This document shows positions 44,663-55,724 of a stretch of DNA of 64,000 bases, one piece after another. Source of the DNA: Chlamydiota bacterium (lineage in GTDB: Bacteria; Chlamydiota; Chlamydiia; Chlamydiales; Rhabdochlamydiaceae). Within the stretch, counting starts at the first letter, position 1. Every line of letters starts with the position of its first letter. The stretch covers positions 1 through 64,000 of the forward strand of contig JABDFI010000003.1 of assembly GCA_013286595.1 (NCBI GenBank), written 5' to 3'. The notes beneath the pieces are model-generated. The model was not told the DNA's origin, ran no database searches, and saw nothing but the letters and a program-made list of their open reading frames with translations. The position numbers and the translations under genes are program-made.

Positions 44663-44815
44663 CTAGCGGATGATTTCTATTTCTCCTTGATTGGCATTGC
44701 CAGTAGGTCCGAGTACTTCTGGGTAACGGTTCAGGTAGTCAAAGTAGGAGTCTAGAGAGGACGCAGCATAACTTAAGGTAGTGCATGTGATGAACAAGAG
44801 ATGAAACAATCGCAT
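44663..44815 (-). CDS. Small exported protein, 50 aa
   Basis: ATG 44815 to TAG 44663. It reads MRLFHLLFITCTTLSYAASS (signal peptide), then LDSYFDYLNRYPEVLGPTG and NANQGEIEIIR. It lies 19 bp downstream of the iminopeptidase gene and about 260 bp upstream of speE, all on the minus strand. It may be a free peptide or the N-terminal remnant of a larger exported protein. No family recognised. The remaining 44405-44662 contains only AT-rich DNA. Confidence 0.5.
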   Translation of the reverse strand: MRLFHLLFITCTTLSYAASSLDSYFDYLNRYPEVLGPTGNANQGEIEIIR

Positions 44816-44834
44816 GAATTTATAATAGTTGTAG

Positions 44835-45797
44835 TTAGTGAAGGAGTTGATCGGTAGCTGTTGCTAATGCTTGTGCTATGGCAGGGTCATTCGATGAATG
44901 ACCACCATCGTCGATCATCCATAATAAGCTGTTGTTCCAGGTGCGATGTAGTGAGAAGGCCATATCAGGAAGACAGATGGCGTCCCATCGCCCATGGACG
45001 ATGATGCTGGGTAAATGAGAGATTCTATCCATCCTCGAAAGAATCTGATTGGGCTCTATAAAAAAATCGTGTTTACAGTAGTGAAAGAAGGCTTTGCTTG
45101 TGCTGAAAGCTATGGAGTCGTTACGTTGAATTGCTTCGATCATTTCTGGTTGAGGAAGATGGGTAGCGCAAATCGTATCGTAGAGCATGAATTCTCGCAT
45201 GGCTTGCCTTTGGATCTCGGGATTCGAGTCAAAAATTCTTCGATAATAAGCCTCAAAGAGATCTCTTCTTTCCTCTTCAGGAATAGCTTGGACAAGGCGC
45301 TCATAAGCTTCGGGGAAAATTTTCCCCATCCCCTGGAAAAGATGAAGATAGTCTGCTCGTCTTGCCAAAAAGATCCCGCGTAGGATGAACCCCAAACATC
45401 TTTCAGGGAATTCTTGTCCATACAGTAGAGCTAAAGTTGATCCCCAAGAACCACCAAACACAAACCATCTGTCGATGTGAAGATGTTTTCTTAACGTTTC
45501 TATGTCTTGAATCGAGTGCTGGGTAGAATTCTCTTCCATGCAGCCAAGAGGCTGAGAGCGCATCGCCCCTCTTTGATCGAACATGACCACATTCCAACGT
45601 TCAGGATCAAAAAACCGGGAGATGCTGTCAGTACAGCCATAACCGGGACCTCCATGCAAGACGATCACAGGCATTCCTTGCGGGTTGCCGTAAAGAGCAT
45701 AATGTAGAGTGTGAAGAGAGGAAACCTTTAGGGTGCCTTCTTCTCTGGACTGACTGACAGGGTAAAGAGGATGTTCCACATGCATCGCGATATCCAT
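44835..45797 (-). CDS. pip: Proline iminopeptidase
   Basis: 320 aa alpha/beta hydrolase that removes N-terminal proline from peptides. It has the oxyanion region HGGPGYGC, FDQRGAMRSQP (usual DQRGCGRSxP), the nucleophile elbow GGSWGSTLAL, the cap-domain helix pattern, and late IVHGRWDAICLP (Asp) and DDGGHSSND (His: usual GH). Length matches S33 family Pip. Useful for a parasite that feeds on host peptides, in line with pepF and the POT transporter in this window. Confidence 0.92.
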   Translation of the reverse strand: MDIAMHVEHPLYPVSQSREEGTLKVSSLHTLHYALYGNPQGMPVIVLHGGPGYGCTDSISRFFDPERWNVVMFDQRGAMRSQPLGCMEENSTQHSIQDIETLRKHLHIDRWFVFGGSWGSTLALLYGQEFPERCLGFILRGIFLARRADYLHLFQGMGKIFPEAYERLVQAIPEEERRDLFEAYYRRIFDSNPEIQRQAMREFMLYDTICATHLPQPEMIEAIQRNDSIAFSTSKAFFHYCKHDFFIEPNQILSRMDRISHLPSIIVHGRWDAICLPDMAFSLHRTWNNSLLWMIDDGGHSSNDPAIAQALATATDQLLH

Positions 45798-45902
45798 TGT
45801 GATTTATAGATGCTAGGGCCTATTCTAACGTTACCTAGTTGTAAAATACAATAATAAGTTATACAAAGGCTAATTGCCTTGATATAAAAGGAATATGCCC
45901 TT

Positions 45903-47300
45903 ATGAAACAGAAATCTCCCACACGCATTGAAAGCGATAGCATGGGAAACATGGAAGTGCCTCAAGATCGCTACTGGGGTGCTCAAACGGCGCGTTCGTT
46001 GGTTCATTTCACCATAGCTCCAGATACCATGCCTCCTAGTGTGATACGGGCATTTGGGATCATCAAAAAATCTGCAGCGCAAGTGAACAAGGACCTGGGA
46101 AAATTATCTGGCGAAAAAGCCGATTTCATCATTCAAGCTGCGGAAGAGGTGATTGCCGGAAAATTAGACGACCATTTCCCTTTGAGAATTTGGCAAACCG
46201 GTAGTGGCACACAGACAAACATGAATGCCAATGAGGTCATTGCTAATCGCGCCATTGAACAGGCAGGGGGGGTGATTGGCAGTAAGAAGCCCATCCATCC
46301 CAATGACGATGTCAACATGTCGCAATCTTCTAACGACACTTTCCCTACGGCGATGCACATCGCAGCTGCTGAGCAGATAACTCATCGCTTACTTCCAGCT
46401 CTTGACTACATGCGCAATGGACTTGCTAAAAAGATGCAGGAATTTGAGAATGTCATCAAAATTGGACGCACCCATCTCATGGATGCTGTTCCTCTTTCCT
46501 TAGGACAGGAAATCTCGGGGTATGTCCAACAACTCGATGAGGATAAAGAAAGGATACAACAAGCTTTACCCAAACTCTATGCTCTTGCACTTGGTGGGAC
46601 GGCTGTGGGGACGGGCTTGAACACACATCCCGCCTTTGCTGAAAAAGCTGCTGCCGCCATTGCAAAGAATACAGGCCTACCTTTTGTGTCTGCACCCAAT
46701 AAATTTGCAGTGATTGCAGCCCATGATGCTTTGGTGTTTGCTAGCGGAGCGTTAAAGACACTGGCCGTATCGCTGATGAAAATTGCAAGCGATTTTGCCT
46801 GGATGGGCTCTGGACCCAGATGCGGACTTTCAGAGTTATTGCTACCAGAAAATGAACCTGGATCTTCGATCATGCCCGGTAAAGTGAATCCGACGCAATG
46901 TGAAGCAATGGCGATGGCTTGCGTGCAAGTGATGAGCAACGATGTGGCCATTACTATTGCAGGATCTCAAGGGAATTTTGAACTGAACGTCTTTAAGCCG
47001 TTGATCATTTTTAATCTCATCAACTCGATACAATTAATCGCTGGATCTTGTGAACATTTCACCAAGTTCTTAGTAGAAGGCCTTCAGCCCAATCATAAGA
47101 AATTAGCTCAGTATGTCAGCCATTCGTTGATGTTGGTCACTGCTCTTGCCCCTAAAATTGGCTATGACAATGCGGCTAAAGTGGCGCATTTAGCCTTGGA
47201 AGAAGAGATTTCTCTTAAGCAAGCCTGTGTTCAATTGGGATTGCTCAAAGCTGAGGAGTTTGATCAGCTCGTTCAACCGCAGAAAATGATTAAGCCTTGA
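45903..47300 (+). CDS. fumC: Fumarate hydratase, class II
   Basis: 465 aa; fumarate + water <-> malate in the TCA cycle. Signatures: [36 protein letters not shown] (HPNDxVN), [16 protein letters not shown], and the superfamily loop [17 protein letters not shown]. The stop TGA (47298-47300) shares two bases with the left end of the family A element that follows. Confidence 0.97.
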   Translation: MKQKSPTRIESDSMGNMEVPQDRYWGAQTARSLVHFTIAPDTMPPSVIRAFGIIKKSAAQVNKDLGKLSGEKADFIIQAAEEVIAGKLDDHFPLRIWQTGSGTQTNMNANEVIANRAIEQAGGVIGSKKPIHPNDDVNMSQSSNDTFPTAMHIAAAEQITHRLLPALDYMRNGLAKKMQEFENVIKIGRTHLMDAVPLSLGQEISGYVQQLDEDKERIQQALPKLYALALGGTAVGTGLNTHPAFAEKAAAAIAKNTGLPFVSAPNKFAVIAAHDALVFASGALKTLAVSLMKIASDFAWMGSGPRCGLSELLLPENEPGSSIMPGKVNPTQCEAMAMACVQVMSNDVAITIAGSQGNFELNVFKPLIIFNLINSIQLIAGSCEHFTKFLVEGLQPNHKKLAQYVSHSLMLVTALAPKIGYDNAAKVAHLALEEEISLKQACVQLGLLKAEEFDQLVQPQKMIKP

Positions 47301-47473
47301 GGCAATTGCAAAACTCCCCGCCACAGCAAAATCGCCCTTTTGAGCCATTTTGCTACCCGAGTCCTACTCGCTTGGAGTATGTGCTCGGGGATGGGGCTAC
47401 GGCCGCTTAAGCGGCTGGCAAACCGACTCAAAATCATCGATTTTTCCGGGTCGGAGAGTTTTGCAATTGCCTC
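47299..47473. repeat. MITE-like palindromic element, family A full copy 2
   Basis: 175 bp with ends GAGGCAATTGCAAAACTCC and its inverted copy AGTTTTGCAATTGCCTC (47457-47473). The interior is highly similar to 11412-11592. It lies between the converging fumC and proC genes and overlaps the fumC stop codon by two bases. Confidence 0.92.
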
Positions 47474-47482
47474 TTCTTAGTT

Positions 47483-48271
47483 TTATTTAAGAGGGGATAA
47501 TTCTTTAGCTCTTTGATAGGCCGCGATGAACGTGTTCATGATGCCAGACCGTACGCCTTCACTTTCCATTACTTGAGTCCCTGCAATGGTCATTCCTGCA
47601 GGAGATGAGACTTGCCATCTAAGTTCTCCTGGATGTTTTTTTGTATGCTCGAGCATCTGCAAGGCTCCTTGCATCGTTTGCATGACAATTTTCATCGCTT
47701 CACCACTGGTAAAGCCCATGATAATGCCAGCATCTACCATGGCTTCGATCATCATCAAAATGAATGCAGGCCCTGACCCTGCTAAGGAAGAGATCGCATC
47801 CATCTTTTCTTCAGGAAGCCAAATGACAAGGCCCAAGGGTGAAAGTAATTGGGTGATTTGCTCTTTGACATCGGTGGGAAGCGAAGGATGTTCTGCTAGT
47901 CCCATTACTCCCTGACCGTATTCTACAGCGAGATTGGGCATCATCCGCAGGATGAGTTGTTTGTCCCCAAATACTTGATTCAGTTGACTTAAAGAAACGC
48001 CTGCCAACACGCTTATCAGAATGTGCTGGGATTTTAAATGGGGCTTAAGTTGTTCAGCTGAACGTTGAAGATCTTTTGGTTTGACGATTAAAAAAATGAG
48101 TTCAGAATTGGCTGTCACTTCTTGAGGGTCTTGGCAAGAGCGGATTTCCGGATATTCTTTCAAAAAGCTCATGGGAGGGTAGTGATCATAGACGGATAAA
48201 TGATGAGAAGAGAGTAGGCGTTTTGCCATGCTTCTTCCCATATTGCCACAACCAATAATTCCGATTTTCAT
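47483..48271 (-). CDS. proC: Pyrroline-5-carboxylate reductase
   Basis: 262 aa; last step of proline synthesis, NAD(P)H-dependent. Rossmann motif IGIIGCGNMGRSM at the N-terminus, LIFLIVKPKDL, the central ISSLAGSGPAFI and the C-terminal signature HPGELRWQVSSPAGMTIAGT (usual L...V.SPGGTT..G). Normal length. Ends ten bases from the family A element. Confidence 0.93.
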   Translation of the reverse strand: MKIGIIGCGNMGRSMAKRLLSSHHLSVYDHYPPMSFLKEYPEIRSCQDPQEVTANSELIFLIVKPKDLQRSAEQLKPHLKSQHILISVLAGVSLSQLNQVFGDKQLILRMMPNLAVEYGQGVMGLAEHPSLPTDVKEQITQLLSPLGLVIWLPEEKMDAISSLAGSGPAFILMMIEAMVDAGIIMGFTSGEAMKIVMQTMQGALQMLEHTKKHPGELRWQVSSPAGMTIAGTQVMESEGVRSGIMNTFIAAYQRAKELSPLK

Positions 48272-48413
48272 GCGTGTATCCTATGCGGTACAAATTAGTC
48301 TCAGATGTCTATATAACATGTAAAACCTTTAAATCGTATTGATTAATATTGATCTGTTTGCCATGTTGAAAAATCGACGCTTGGACCCCATTCGTGTTCG
48401 ATCGATAAGGTAA

Positions 48414-48575
48414 TAACCTAACTTGCCCCCTATCCTCCCTTAGACGCGTAAGCGAGACAGGTAAGATGCAAGATTCGTGAGGAAGCCAAGGTAGTTCACC
48501 TTGGCGACGAACGAAGCGCAGCAGATTGCCTGTCGCAGCTCGCGGATAAAGGAGGATAGGGGGCAAGTTGGGTTA
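48414..48575. repeat. Palindromic MITE-like element, family B copy 2
   Basis: 162 bp, same outer ends (TAACCTAACTTGCCCCCTATC and inverse) and core (AGCCAAGGTAGTTCACCTTG) as 2605-2765. The two copies have different sub-arms (TTGCCCGAAGGAC versus CTCC...GGAG), yet each keeps its own self-complementarity. It lies 27 bp before the peptide-transporter start. Nothing else is recognisable in 48272-48601. Confidence 0.85.
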
Positions 48576-48601
48576 ATAGTATTCCATGTTAAGAGGACAC
48601 C

Positions 48602-50023
48602 GTGCAAGAACAGCAACCAAAGGGATTGCGCTATCTTATTCTCGCTCAAATCTGGGAGCGATTGGGGTATTATTCCTTGCAAACTATCCTCATTCTTTTT
48701 CTCACTAAGGCGCTTCTTTTATCTGAAAAAAATGCCTACTTAATCCATGGGACTTTTACTTCCATGCTTTTCCTTGCAGCCATGATAGGTAGTTATTATG
48801 CAGAACGCTATCTGGGGTTCTTCAGAGCGGTGATGGTGGGGGGAGCTTTTCTTCTCCTGGGTTATCTCATGTTAGCGTGGTCTTCTCTTACATGGATGGG
48901 ACTGAGCTTGGTGATCGTCGGCAATGGTCTTTTTACTCCTAGCTTGTTGCACTCGATCAAGGAATTGTTTAAGCCTGATGATCAGCGTTGTGTAAGAGCT
49001 TTTTCATTTCTCTCGATGGGAATGTGCATCGGAGCTATGATCCCACCTTTGTTTTTAGGATGGATTATCAAGGTATATGGATGGGAAGCTGGCTTTTTAA
49101 GCGCGGCTTTAGCTGTTTTCATCAGCTTGGTCATCGTTTTCAGTCGACGTCATTTCTATAGAAGGTTGAGTTCTATTCCTTTAGCAAAAGTCATGAATAT
49201 CCGTTTGTTGGCGGGGTTAGTCACATCTTGTGGTGTCTTTTATTTTTTGTTTCAGTTTCCGCGAGAAACCAATTGGTTGATCTCATGTGTTATCTTTCCC
49301 GCGCTGTTGGGCTGGGTATTTTTTTTGCTAAAAAAAAGTCGGGGATTACAAGTCAACACTGTGGGTAGTTTGTTGCTTCTCCTTGTTTCAATTGGTTATT
49401 GGACAGTTCAAAGTCAAACGTGGACTTCATTAATTCTTTATGCTGATAAAAACATATCCAAGCACTGGATGGGGATCACGCTAGATGCTGAATGGACCCG
49501 GTTCTTTTATCCTTTATTTTTATTTTTTTTGATCCCTTTGTTTATCCGTATAGGAGGAGTCGTTGAGAAGAAAGGGCTTTCTTTTATGATGAAAGGATTG
49601 TCCTTAAGCGTTTTATGTCTTTCTTTTGGGTTTTATGTGCTGGGGATGGGAGGAGTCTTTTTTAGCGATCATGGAGAGGTGTCAGCGTGGTGGTTAATCG
49701 CTAGCTATTTCATTCAAGCCCTAGGAGAATTATGCTTAATCCCGATCGCATTGTCTTTCTTCTCAGGAGTATTACCTCAGCATGTAAGGGGTATGATGTT
49801 AACAGCGTGGTTTATTGCTCGAGCAGTTGCTTTTTCTTTAGGAGCAGAGCTTGCCACTTTAACGGCAGTTCCTTTGGATGCTACCCTTATAGAAAGTTTG
49901 CAAGTCTACAATTCAGCATTCATCCTCTACGGTACAATAGCCTTAGGACTTTCAATTGCTAGTTTTGTCTTCCTACCAACTTATAAAAGGTTTAAAGAGT
50001 GGGATGTTTCCCAATCTTCCTGA
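48602..50023 (+). CDS. POT/PTR-family peptide transporter
   Basis: 473 aa, about 12-14 membrane helices. GTG start at 48602 with AGAGGA upstream. The N-terminal signature WERLGYYSLQTILILFLTK matches the family's ERFxYYGxRxxLxxYL, and the conserved Tyr/Arg-region follows in modified form. Proton-coupled uptake of di-/tripeptides. The TM1 Glu of ExxERFxYY is only partly kept (single E), so the coupling residues deserve checking. It overlaps the next gene (minus strand) by 43 bp at the 3' end. Confidence 0.82.
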   Translation: MQEQQPKGLRYLILAQIWERLGYYSLQTILILFLTKALLLSEKNAYLIHGTFTSMLFLAAMIGSYYAERYLGFFRAVMVGGAFLLLGYLMLAWSSLTWMGLSLVIVGNGLFTPSLLHSIKELFKPDDQRCVRAFSFLSMGMCIGAMIPPLFLGWIIKVYGWEAGFLSAALAVFISLVIVFSRRHFYRRLSSIPLAKVMNIRLLAGLVTSCGVFYFLFQFPRETNWLISCVIFPALLGWVFFLLKKSRGLQVNTVGSLLLLLVSIGYWTVQSQTWTSLILYADKNISKHWMGITLDAEWTRFFYPLFLFFLIPLFIRIGGVVEKKGLSFMMKGLSLSVLCLSFGFYVLGMGGVFFSDHGEVSAWWLIASYFIQALGELCLIPIALSFFSGVLPQHVRGMMLTAWFIARAVAFSLGAELATLTAVPLDATLIESLQVYNSAFILYGTIALGLSIASFVFLPTYKRFKEWDVSQSS

Positions 50024-50766
50024 TGTTTCCCAAATATCCCCTTAAAAGGAACGATGTATTTTTGCATGCCACTCGGCAGGAGATCTGTATTATCTAGAAG
50101 ATCGTTCATCATGTTTTTTAGATTTTCCTTGATGAAGACGGATTTTAGCATTTGGCCCAGTACGGAGTTCATGATCTGATCCATAGGTAATCCCCCTTCA
50201 CTACTAATGTTGGTCAATTCAATCCGACTGATTGTAGGAAGACGTTTTGTACTTCCTCCTTCTTTGAGATAAACGACGTCAACACTAATATTGGTTAAGA
50301 CCAACTTTTTAATGAGAATTGTTCGGTTAGAGGATCCTCTTTTACCCGTATTTTTTTGATCTTCCAGTGTTGTGTTTTGTAGATTTTGCATGATTCTTGT
50401 CCAGTTCCCTTTCGTGCCTGATGCGGAATCAAATTCTAAATCCAAATAGACGTCGTTTAAATTGATCTCATCGATGACGACATCTTGTTTGAGGTACTGG
50501 GTAAAAGGAGCCAAGACATTCATTGTTTTGCACTTAAATGCTAAGGATTGCTGTGTTCCAGGAGGGTTGCCTATTTCGATTTTATTGACGGTTATTTCCC
50601 CCCAACCTAGTCCCATGCTGCCAATTCCCACGTAGACCTTCATCTTTTTGGCAAGGTTGTTAGCTACGATATCTGGAACGCGTGACCAACCGATGAAGGC
50701 AACGATAACAGCAGCTATGATGATGACGATCAATAAACCTGCCAGAGAAGAAAGAAAGGTTTTCAT
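49981..50766 (-). CDS. AsmA-like membrane-anchored protein
   Basis: 261 aa. N-terminal transmembrane helix (LLIVIIIAAVIVAFIGW), then a beta-rich periplasmic region with AsmA/DUF748-type wording: IGSMGLGWGEITVNKIEIGNP, VVIDEINLNDVYLDLEF, ILIKKLVLTNISVDVVY. AsmA-like proteins act in envelope lipid transport or assembly. Shorter than typical AsmA. Convergent overlap with the peptide transporter. Confidence 0.65.
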   Translation of the reverse strand: MKTFLSSLAGLLIVIIIAAVIVAFIGWSRVPDIVANNLAKKMKVYVGIGSMGLGWGEITVNKIEIGNPPGTQQSLAFKCKTMNVLAPFTQYLKQDVVIDEINLNDVYLDLEFDSASGTKGNWTRIMQNLQNTTLEDQKNTGKRGSSNRTILIKKLVLTNISVDVVYLKEGGSTKRLPTISRIELTNISSEGGLPMDQIMNSVLGQMLKSVFIKENLKNMMNDLLDNTDLLPSGMQKYIVPFKGIFGKHQEDWETSHSLNLL

Positions 50767-50826
50767 AGGTTGATCCTCCGTTTATTTTCAAAATAATATA
50801 AAATACTGTTCGTATCAATATAAAAT

Positions 50827-50857
50827 AAAAGAGGCACTCAAATTGAGTGCCTCTTTT
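50827..50857 (-). terminator. Rho-independent terminator of groESL
   Basis: AAAAGAGGCACTCA and its exact inverse TGAGTGCCTCTTTT around a three-base loop. On the minus strand the stem ends in a T-run. It begins about 25 bp after the groEL stop. Confidence 0.85.
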
Positions 50858-50881
50858 ATTGTTGGAATTAATTGATTTGGT

Positions 50882-52522
<1,641 letters not shown>

Positions 52523-52529
52523 TTAAAGA

Positions 52530-52841
52530 TTAATTGACAATTGCAATGATATCATCAGCTCTCAAGATGACGAATTCATCATCTTCGATCGTCACATCTT
52601 GACCTGCGTATTTATCCATCAAAATCATATCGCCGATTTTGACTGGGATAGGGATGAGTTTACCATCAGATGTAGTCGTGCCTGTGCCAATTGCAATCAC
52701 TTTAGCTGTTTCTTGTTTCTTTTTTGCTGTATCCGGAAGGATAATGCCGCCTTTTAACGTCTGTTCTTGTTCTAAGCGTTGAACAAGAACACGGTTTCCA
52801 AGGGGCTTGAGAGTGAGTTTTTTTGTGGTTTCTTGTACCAT
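52530..52841 (-). CDS. groS: Co-chaperonin GroES
   Basis: 103 aa. PLGNRVLVQRLEQEQTLKGGIILPD, the mobile loop, and the conserved end DEFVILRADDIIAIVN are present. First gene of the groESL operon, with GAGGAGG upstream of its ATG. Heat-shock control is suggested by the promoter and the CIRCE-like element upstream. Confidence 0.97.
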   Translation of the reverse strand: MVQETTKKLTLKPLGNRVLVQRLEQEQTLKGGIILPDTAKKKQETAKVIAIGTGTTTSDGKLIPIPVKIGDMILMDKYAGQDVTIEDDEFVILRADDIIAIVN

Positions 52842-52885
52842 GGGTTTTTCCTCCTCATTAAGGTGGTTAACATTTTATCGCTCTC

Positions 52886-52915
52886 ATTGTAGAAGTAGCC
52901 AGATTTTTTTGACAA
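52886..52915 (-). promoter_or_regulatory. groESL promoter
   Basis: On the minus strand, TTGTCA (52910-52915) and TACAAT (52886-52891) are 18 bp apart. This is close to the sigma-70/66 consensus, 45 bp before the groES start. Confidence 0.65.
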
Positions 52916-52921
52916 CAAAAA

Positions 52922-52948
52922 TTAGCAGTAAATGAGTTAAATTGCTAA
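52922..52948. promoter_or_regulatory. Degenerate CIRCE (HrcA operator)
   Basis: TTAGCAGTA - nine bases - AATTGCTAA. Each nine-base arm matches seven positions of the CIRCE consensus TTAGCACTC-N9-GAGTGCTAA, and the spacing is exact. It lies just upstream of the groESL -35 and between groES and the divergent pepF gene. HrcA would repress here under non-stress conditions. Confidence 0.6.
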
Positions 52949-53030
52949 ATTGTTGTAAAATATATTTTTAATTAGGTGTTTAGAGTTGAGTTCTGTATAG
53001 TTATTTTTGGCAAATTGTATCGGAGGTTTT

Positions 53031-54878
53031 ATGGCTATTTCGCAAAGTATCCCACAAAGTGATCGGATAAAAGATCGATCGCAAACGCCTAAACAGTGGT
53101 GTTGGGATGTCGACGCGATGTACTCTTCATGGGAACTCTGGGAGCAGGAATTCAAATCGGTTGGAAACGAGTCGCAAAGTCCTCGTTGGCCCCAGATTGA
53201 AGAGCTGCGCAAGAAATGGAGCCAAACTCCTGAAACTTTCAAACAATTGATTGAATTCTGCTTATCCTTAGAAAGAAACTTATCAAAGCTATATACCTAT
53301 GCTCATTTGCGCCATGACGAGGATGTGGCTAGCGAGATCCCCAAGCAAGCTTATTCAAGAATCACATCTTTACTTCATGATTTTTCCCAAGAAACTTCCT
53401 GGATCCAGCCTGCAGTGCTCGACTTGCCCGATGAGCAGATGGCGCAATTTTTGAAATCCCCAGTCTTGAAGGATTACGTCTTTCACATTGAAAAGACCTT
53501 GAGGATGAAAGCGCATACATTGCCAGAAGCTGAAGAAGAGTTGATGGCTCGCGCTGGGAAGGCCTTGCAAACGGCAAGTCAAGCATTCAGCGCTTTTAAT
53601 AATGCCGATCTTAAATTTTCTCCTGTCATCGACGGCAAGGGCAATGAACGGGAAATGACACATGGTAAGTATCTTTTATACCTAAGAGATAACGATCGCG
53701 TGCTGCGAGAGGGAGCTTTTAAGTCGATGCACCGCTCGTTTTTAGCTTTTGAAAATACGATCTGTGAACTGTTGAATGGACAAATTCAATCCCATCTCTT
53801 TGATGCCAAAGCGCGTAAATTCAATTCTTGCTTAGAAGCTGCACTATTCCCCAATCAAGTCGACTTAAAAGTGTATAAAGCGCTCATCGAAGCTGTGCGC
53901 TCTCAACTCCCTGCGGTTCATCGCTATATTAGCTTGAGAAAAAAAGCTTTGCAACTCGATCGAGTTCATGCCTACGATTTACATCTTTCTTTGGTCAAGC
54001 AAGTAGAGATGGGAATGCCTTACGATGAAGCTGTCGAAGCGATTATTGCTTCTTTAGAACCTATGGGTGACGCTTACCGAGAAGTGCTGAAAAAAGGACT
54101 GACAGATGATCGCTGGGTGGATCGCTATGAAAATGAGCGCAAGAGATCAGGAGCGTACTCAAGCGGATGTTATGATAGCATGCCCTATATTTTAATGAAT
54201 TATCAGGGCATCTTAAATGATGTGATGACCTTGACGCACGAAGCGGGACATAGCATGCATTCCTACTTAAGCCGTCAAGGACAACCCTTTCATTATTCTC
54301 AGTACTCGATTTTTGTGGCAGAGGTCGCCTCTACATTTCATGAAGAGCTCTTATCGCGCTACTTGCTTTCCCAAGCTAAAACGAATGAAGAAAAGGCTTA
54401 TCTGATCAACCAAAAAATCGATGATATGCGTGGGACATTGGTAAGGCAAACTCTCTTTGCAGAATTCGAACTCAAATTGCATACATTTGCAGAGCAAGGA
54501 ATACCTATTACCCCAGCTCTTCTCAATCAGGAGTATCGTCAACTCAACGCCGAGTATTACGGCCCTGATTTTTATTTAGATGAGGAGCTTGACATCGAGT
54601 GGGCGCGCATTCCTCATTTTTATTACAATTTTTATGTGTACCAGTATGCAACGGGAATTAGCGCTGCCCACGCTTTAGTAGAGAAAGTTCTCCGTGAAGG
54701 ACCAGCAGCTCGCGATGATTACATGGCTTTTTTGTCTGCAGGATCAAGCCGTTATCCTTTAGATGTTCTTAAAGGTGCAGGTGTGGATATGCGTTCATCA
54801 GAACCCGTGGTGTCTGCCATGAAGCGCTTTGGAGAGTTGGTCAATACCTTAGAAGATCTCTTGCTTAAAAAATCATGA
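53031..54878 (+). CDS. pepF: Oligoendopeptidase F
   Basis: 615 aa M3B zinc metallopeptidase that cuts oligopeptides in the cytoplasm. Start at ATG 53031 with GGAGG seven bases upstream. The zinc site is MTLTHEAGHSMHSYLSRQ (HExxH) with downstream Glu in FVAEVASTFHEELL. The fold-typical GAYSSGCYDSMPYILMNYQG is present. Divergent from groES, as in the chlamydial order I recall. The stop TGA overlaps the solo palindrome at 54877 by two bases. Confidence 0.95.
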   Translation: MAISQSIPQSDRIKDRSQTPKQWCWDVDAMYSSWELWEQEFKSVGNESQSPRWPQIEELRKKWSQTPETFKQLIEFCLSLERNLSKLYTYAHLRHDEDVASEIPKQAYSRITSLLHDFSQETSWIQPAVLDLPDEQMAQFLKSPVLKDYVFHIEKTLRMKAHTLPEAEEELMARAGKALQTASQAFSAFNNADLKFSPVIDGKGNEREMTHGKYLLYLRDNDRVLREGAFKSMHRSFLAFENTICELLNGQIQSHLFDAKARKFNSCLEAALFPNQVDLKVYKALIEAVRSQLPAVHRYISLRKKALQLDRVHAYDLHLSLVKQVEMGMPYDEAVEAIIASLEPMGDAYREVLKKGLTDDRWVDRYENERKRSGAYSSGCYDSMPYILMNYQGILNDVMTLTHEAGHSMHSYLSRQGQPFHYSQYSIFVAEVASTFHEELLSRYLLSQAKTNEEKAYLINQKIDDMRGTLVRQTLFAEFELKLHTFAEQGIPITPALLNQEYRQLNAEYYGPDFYLDEELDIEWARIPHFYYNFYVYQYATGISAAHALVEKVLREGPAARDDYMAFLSAGSSRYPLDVLKGAGVDMRSSEPVVSAMKRFGELVNTLEDLLLKKS

Positions 54879-54890
54879 GGCAATTGCCTC
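54877..54890. repeat. Solo palindrome, family A footprint, overlapping a stop codon
   Basis: GAGGCAATTGCCTC, extended symmetrically to ATGAGGCAATTGCCTCAT. Its first two bases belong to the pepF stop codon, the same phase as at fumC. Confidence 0.7.
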
Positions 54891-55003
54891 ATCAAAAAAA
54901 AATATTGCTTGAAATGGAAAGGAACAGTATACCGAACATGATTCAAATGGGTTTTTTTTGATAGAGTACATATCCCATTGGATAATTGGGAAACGGCACA
55001 TTC

Positions 55004-55282
55004 ATGGATAAGCGCTACAAAGATTCTTTCGTCGTCATGAATGAAAAAGGGTTACATACACGCCCTTCTACAGAGCTTGTTAAATGTGCAACCTCGTTCA
55101 AAGCGCAGGTCACGCTGCGCTATCAAAATTGCACTGTCAATGCTAAATCTCTTCTGGGAATTCTGATGCTAGCAGCAACTCGTGGCGCTAAGATTTCCGT
55201 GGAAGCAGTGGGGGAAGATGCTGAGGTCGCCGTGCGATCGATCTTAAATCTGGCTCGTAACAAATTTAACATTAAATATTAG
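55004..55282 (+). CDS. ptsH: HPr-family phosphocarrier protein
   Basis: 92 aa from ATG 55004. EKGLHTRPSTELVKCA carries the phosphorylated His; NAKSLLGILMLAA carries the regulatory Ser region (Ser46 equivalent). In chlamydiae the PTS is incomplete, and HPr probably has a regulatory role (knowledge). No PTS partner is seen here. A short hairpin TCCCATTGGATAATTGGGA lies just upstream. Confidence 0.92.
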   Translation: MDKRYKDSFVVMNEKGLHTRPSTELVKCATSFKAQVTLRYQNCTVNAKSLLGILMLAATRGAKISVEAVGEDAEVAVRSILNLARNKFNIKY

Positions 55283-55284
55283 TT

Positions 55285-55701
55285 TTAATCTTCTTGCACA
55301 GCTACTGCTTTTTCTAGGATTTCCTTGCGACAGTAAACGGGGATGTTGCTCATCAGAGCGATGATCAGACTGTCACTCGGCCTTGTATCAATTTCGACAA
55401 TCATTTTTTGCTCGCCGACTTGTTGCTCAAGATAAAGACGGGCAAAATAGATCGTATCTTCAATGTTATTGATCACGACTTGGAGGGGCTTAATATCAAA
55501 TCCTGCGAAAATGGAGTGTAGAAGTTGATGGGTGAGGGGACGGGTTCTTTTTTCTTCTGTCAAGTAGGATTGAATGTTTTGTCCCACTTGAGGATCGGTA
55601 TAGATGGCAAATCGCTTTTGATCTGTGCCTAAAATGATCACCGTATAGGTAGGTGATTGCATGATCTTGTTAAATGTAACTGGAATAAGCTCCGCTACCA
55701 T
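55285..55701 (-). CDS. Bifunctional nuclease (BFN/DUF151) domain protein
   Basis: 138 aa. The wording VTFNKIMQSPTYTVIILG...KRFAIYTDPQVGQ, RPLTHQLLHSIFAGFDIKPL, VVINNIEDTIYFARLYLE and the hallmark EIDTRPSDSLIIALMSNIPVY identify DUF151. Plant and Mycobacterium members have nuclease activity or regulatory roles. It converges with ptsH, two bases apart. Confidence 0.9.
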   Translation of the reverse strand: MVAELIPVTFNKIMQSPTYTVIILGTDQKRFAIYTDPQVGQNIQSYLTEEKRTRPLTHQLLHSIFAGFDIKPLQVVINNIEDTIYFARLYLEQQVGEQKMIVEIDTRPSDSLIIALMSNIPVYCRKEILEKAVAVQED

Positions 55702-55724
55702 CGTCTCTTTCCTTTTTCACCATA

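Noticed and set aside
50827-50857. GAGGCACTC palindrome considered as a family A member
   Set aside because: Sequence after GAGGC differs, and it is a typical terminator behind groEL.
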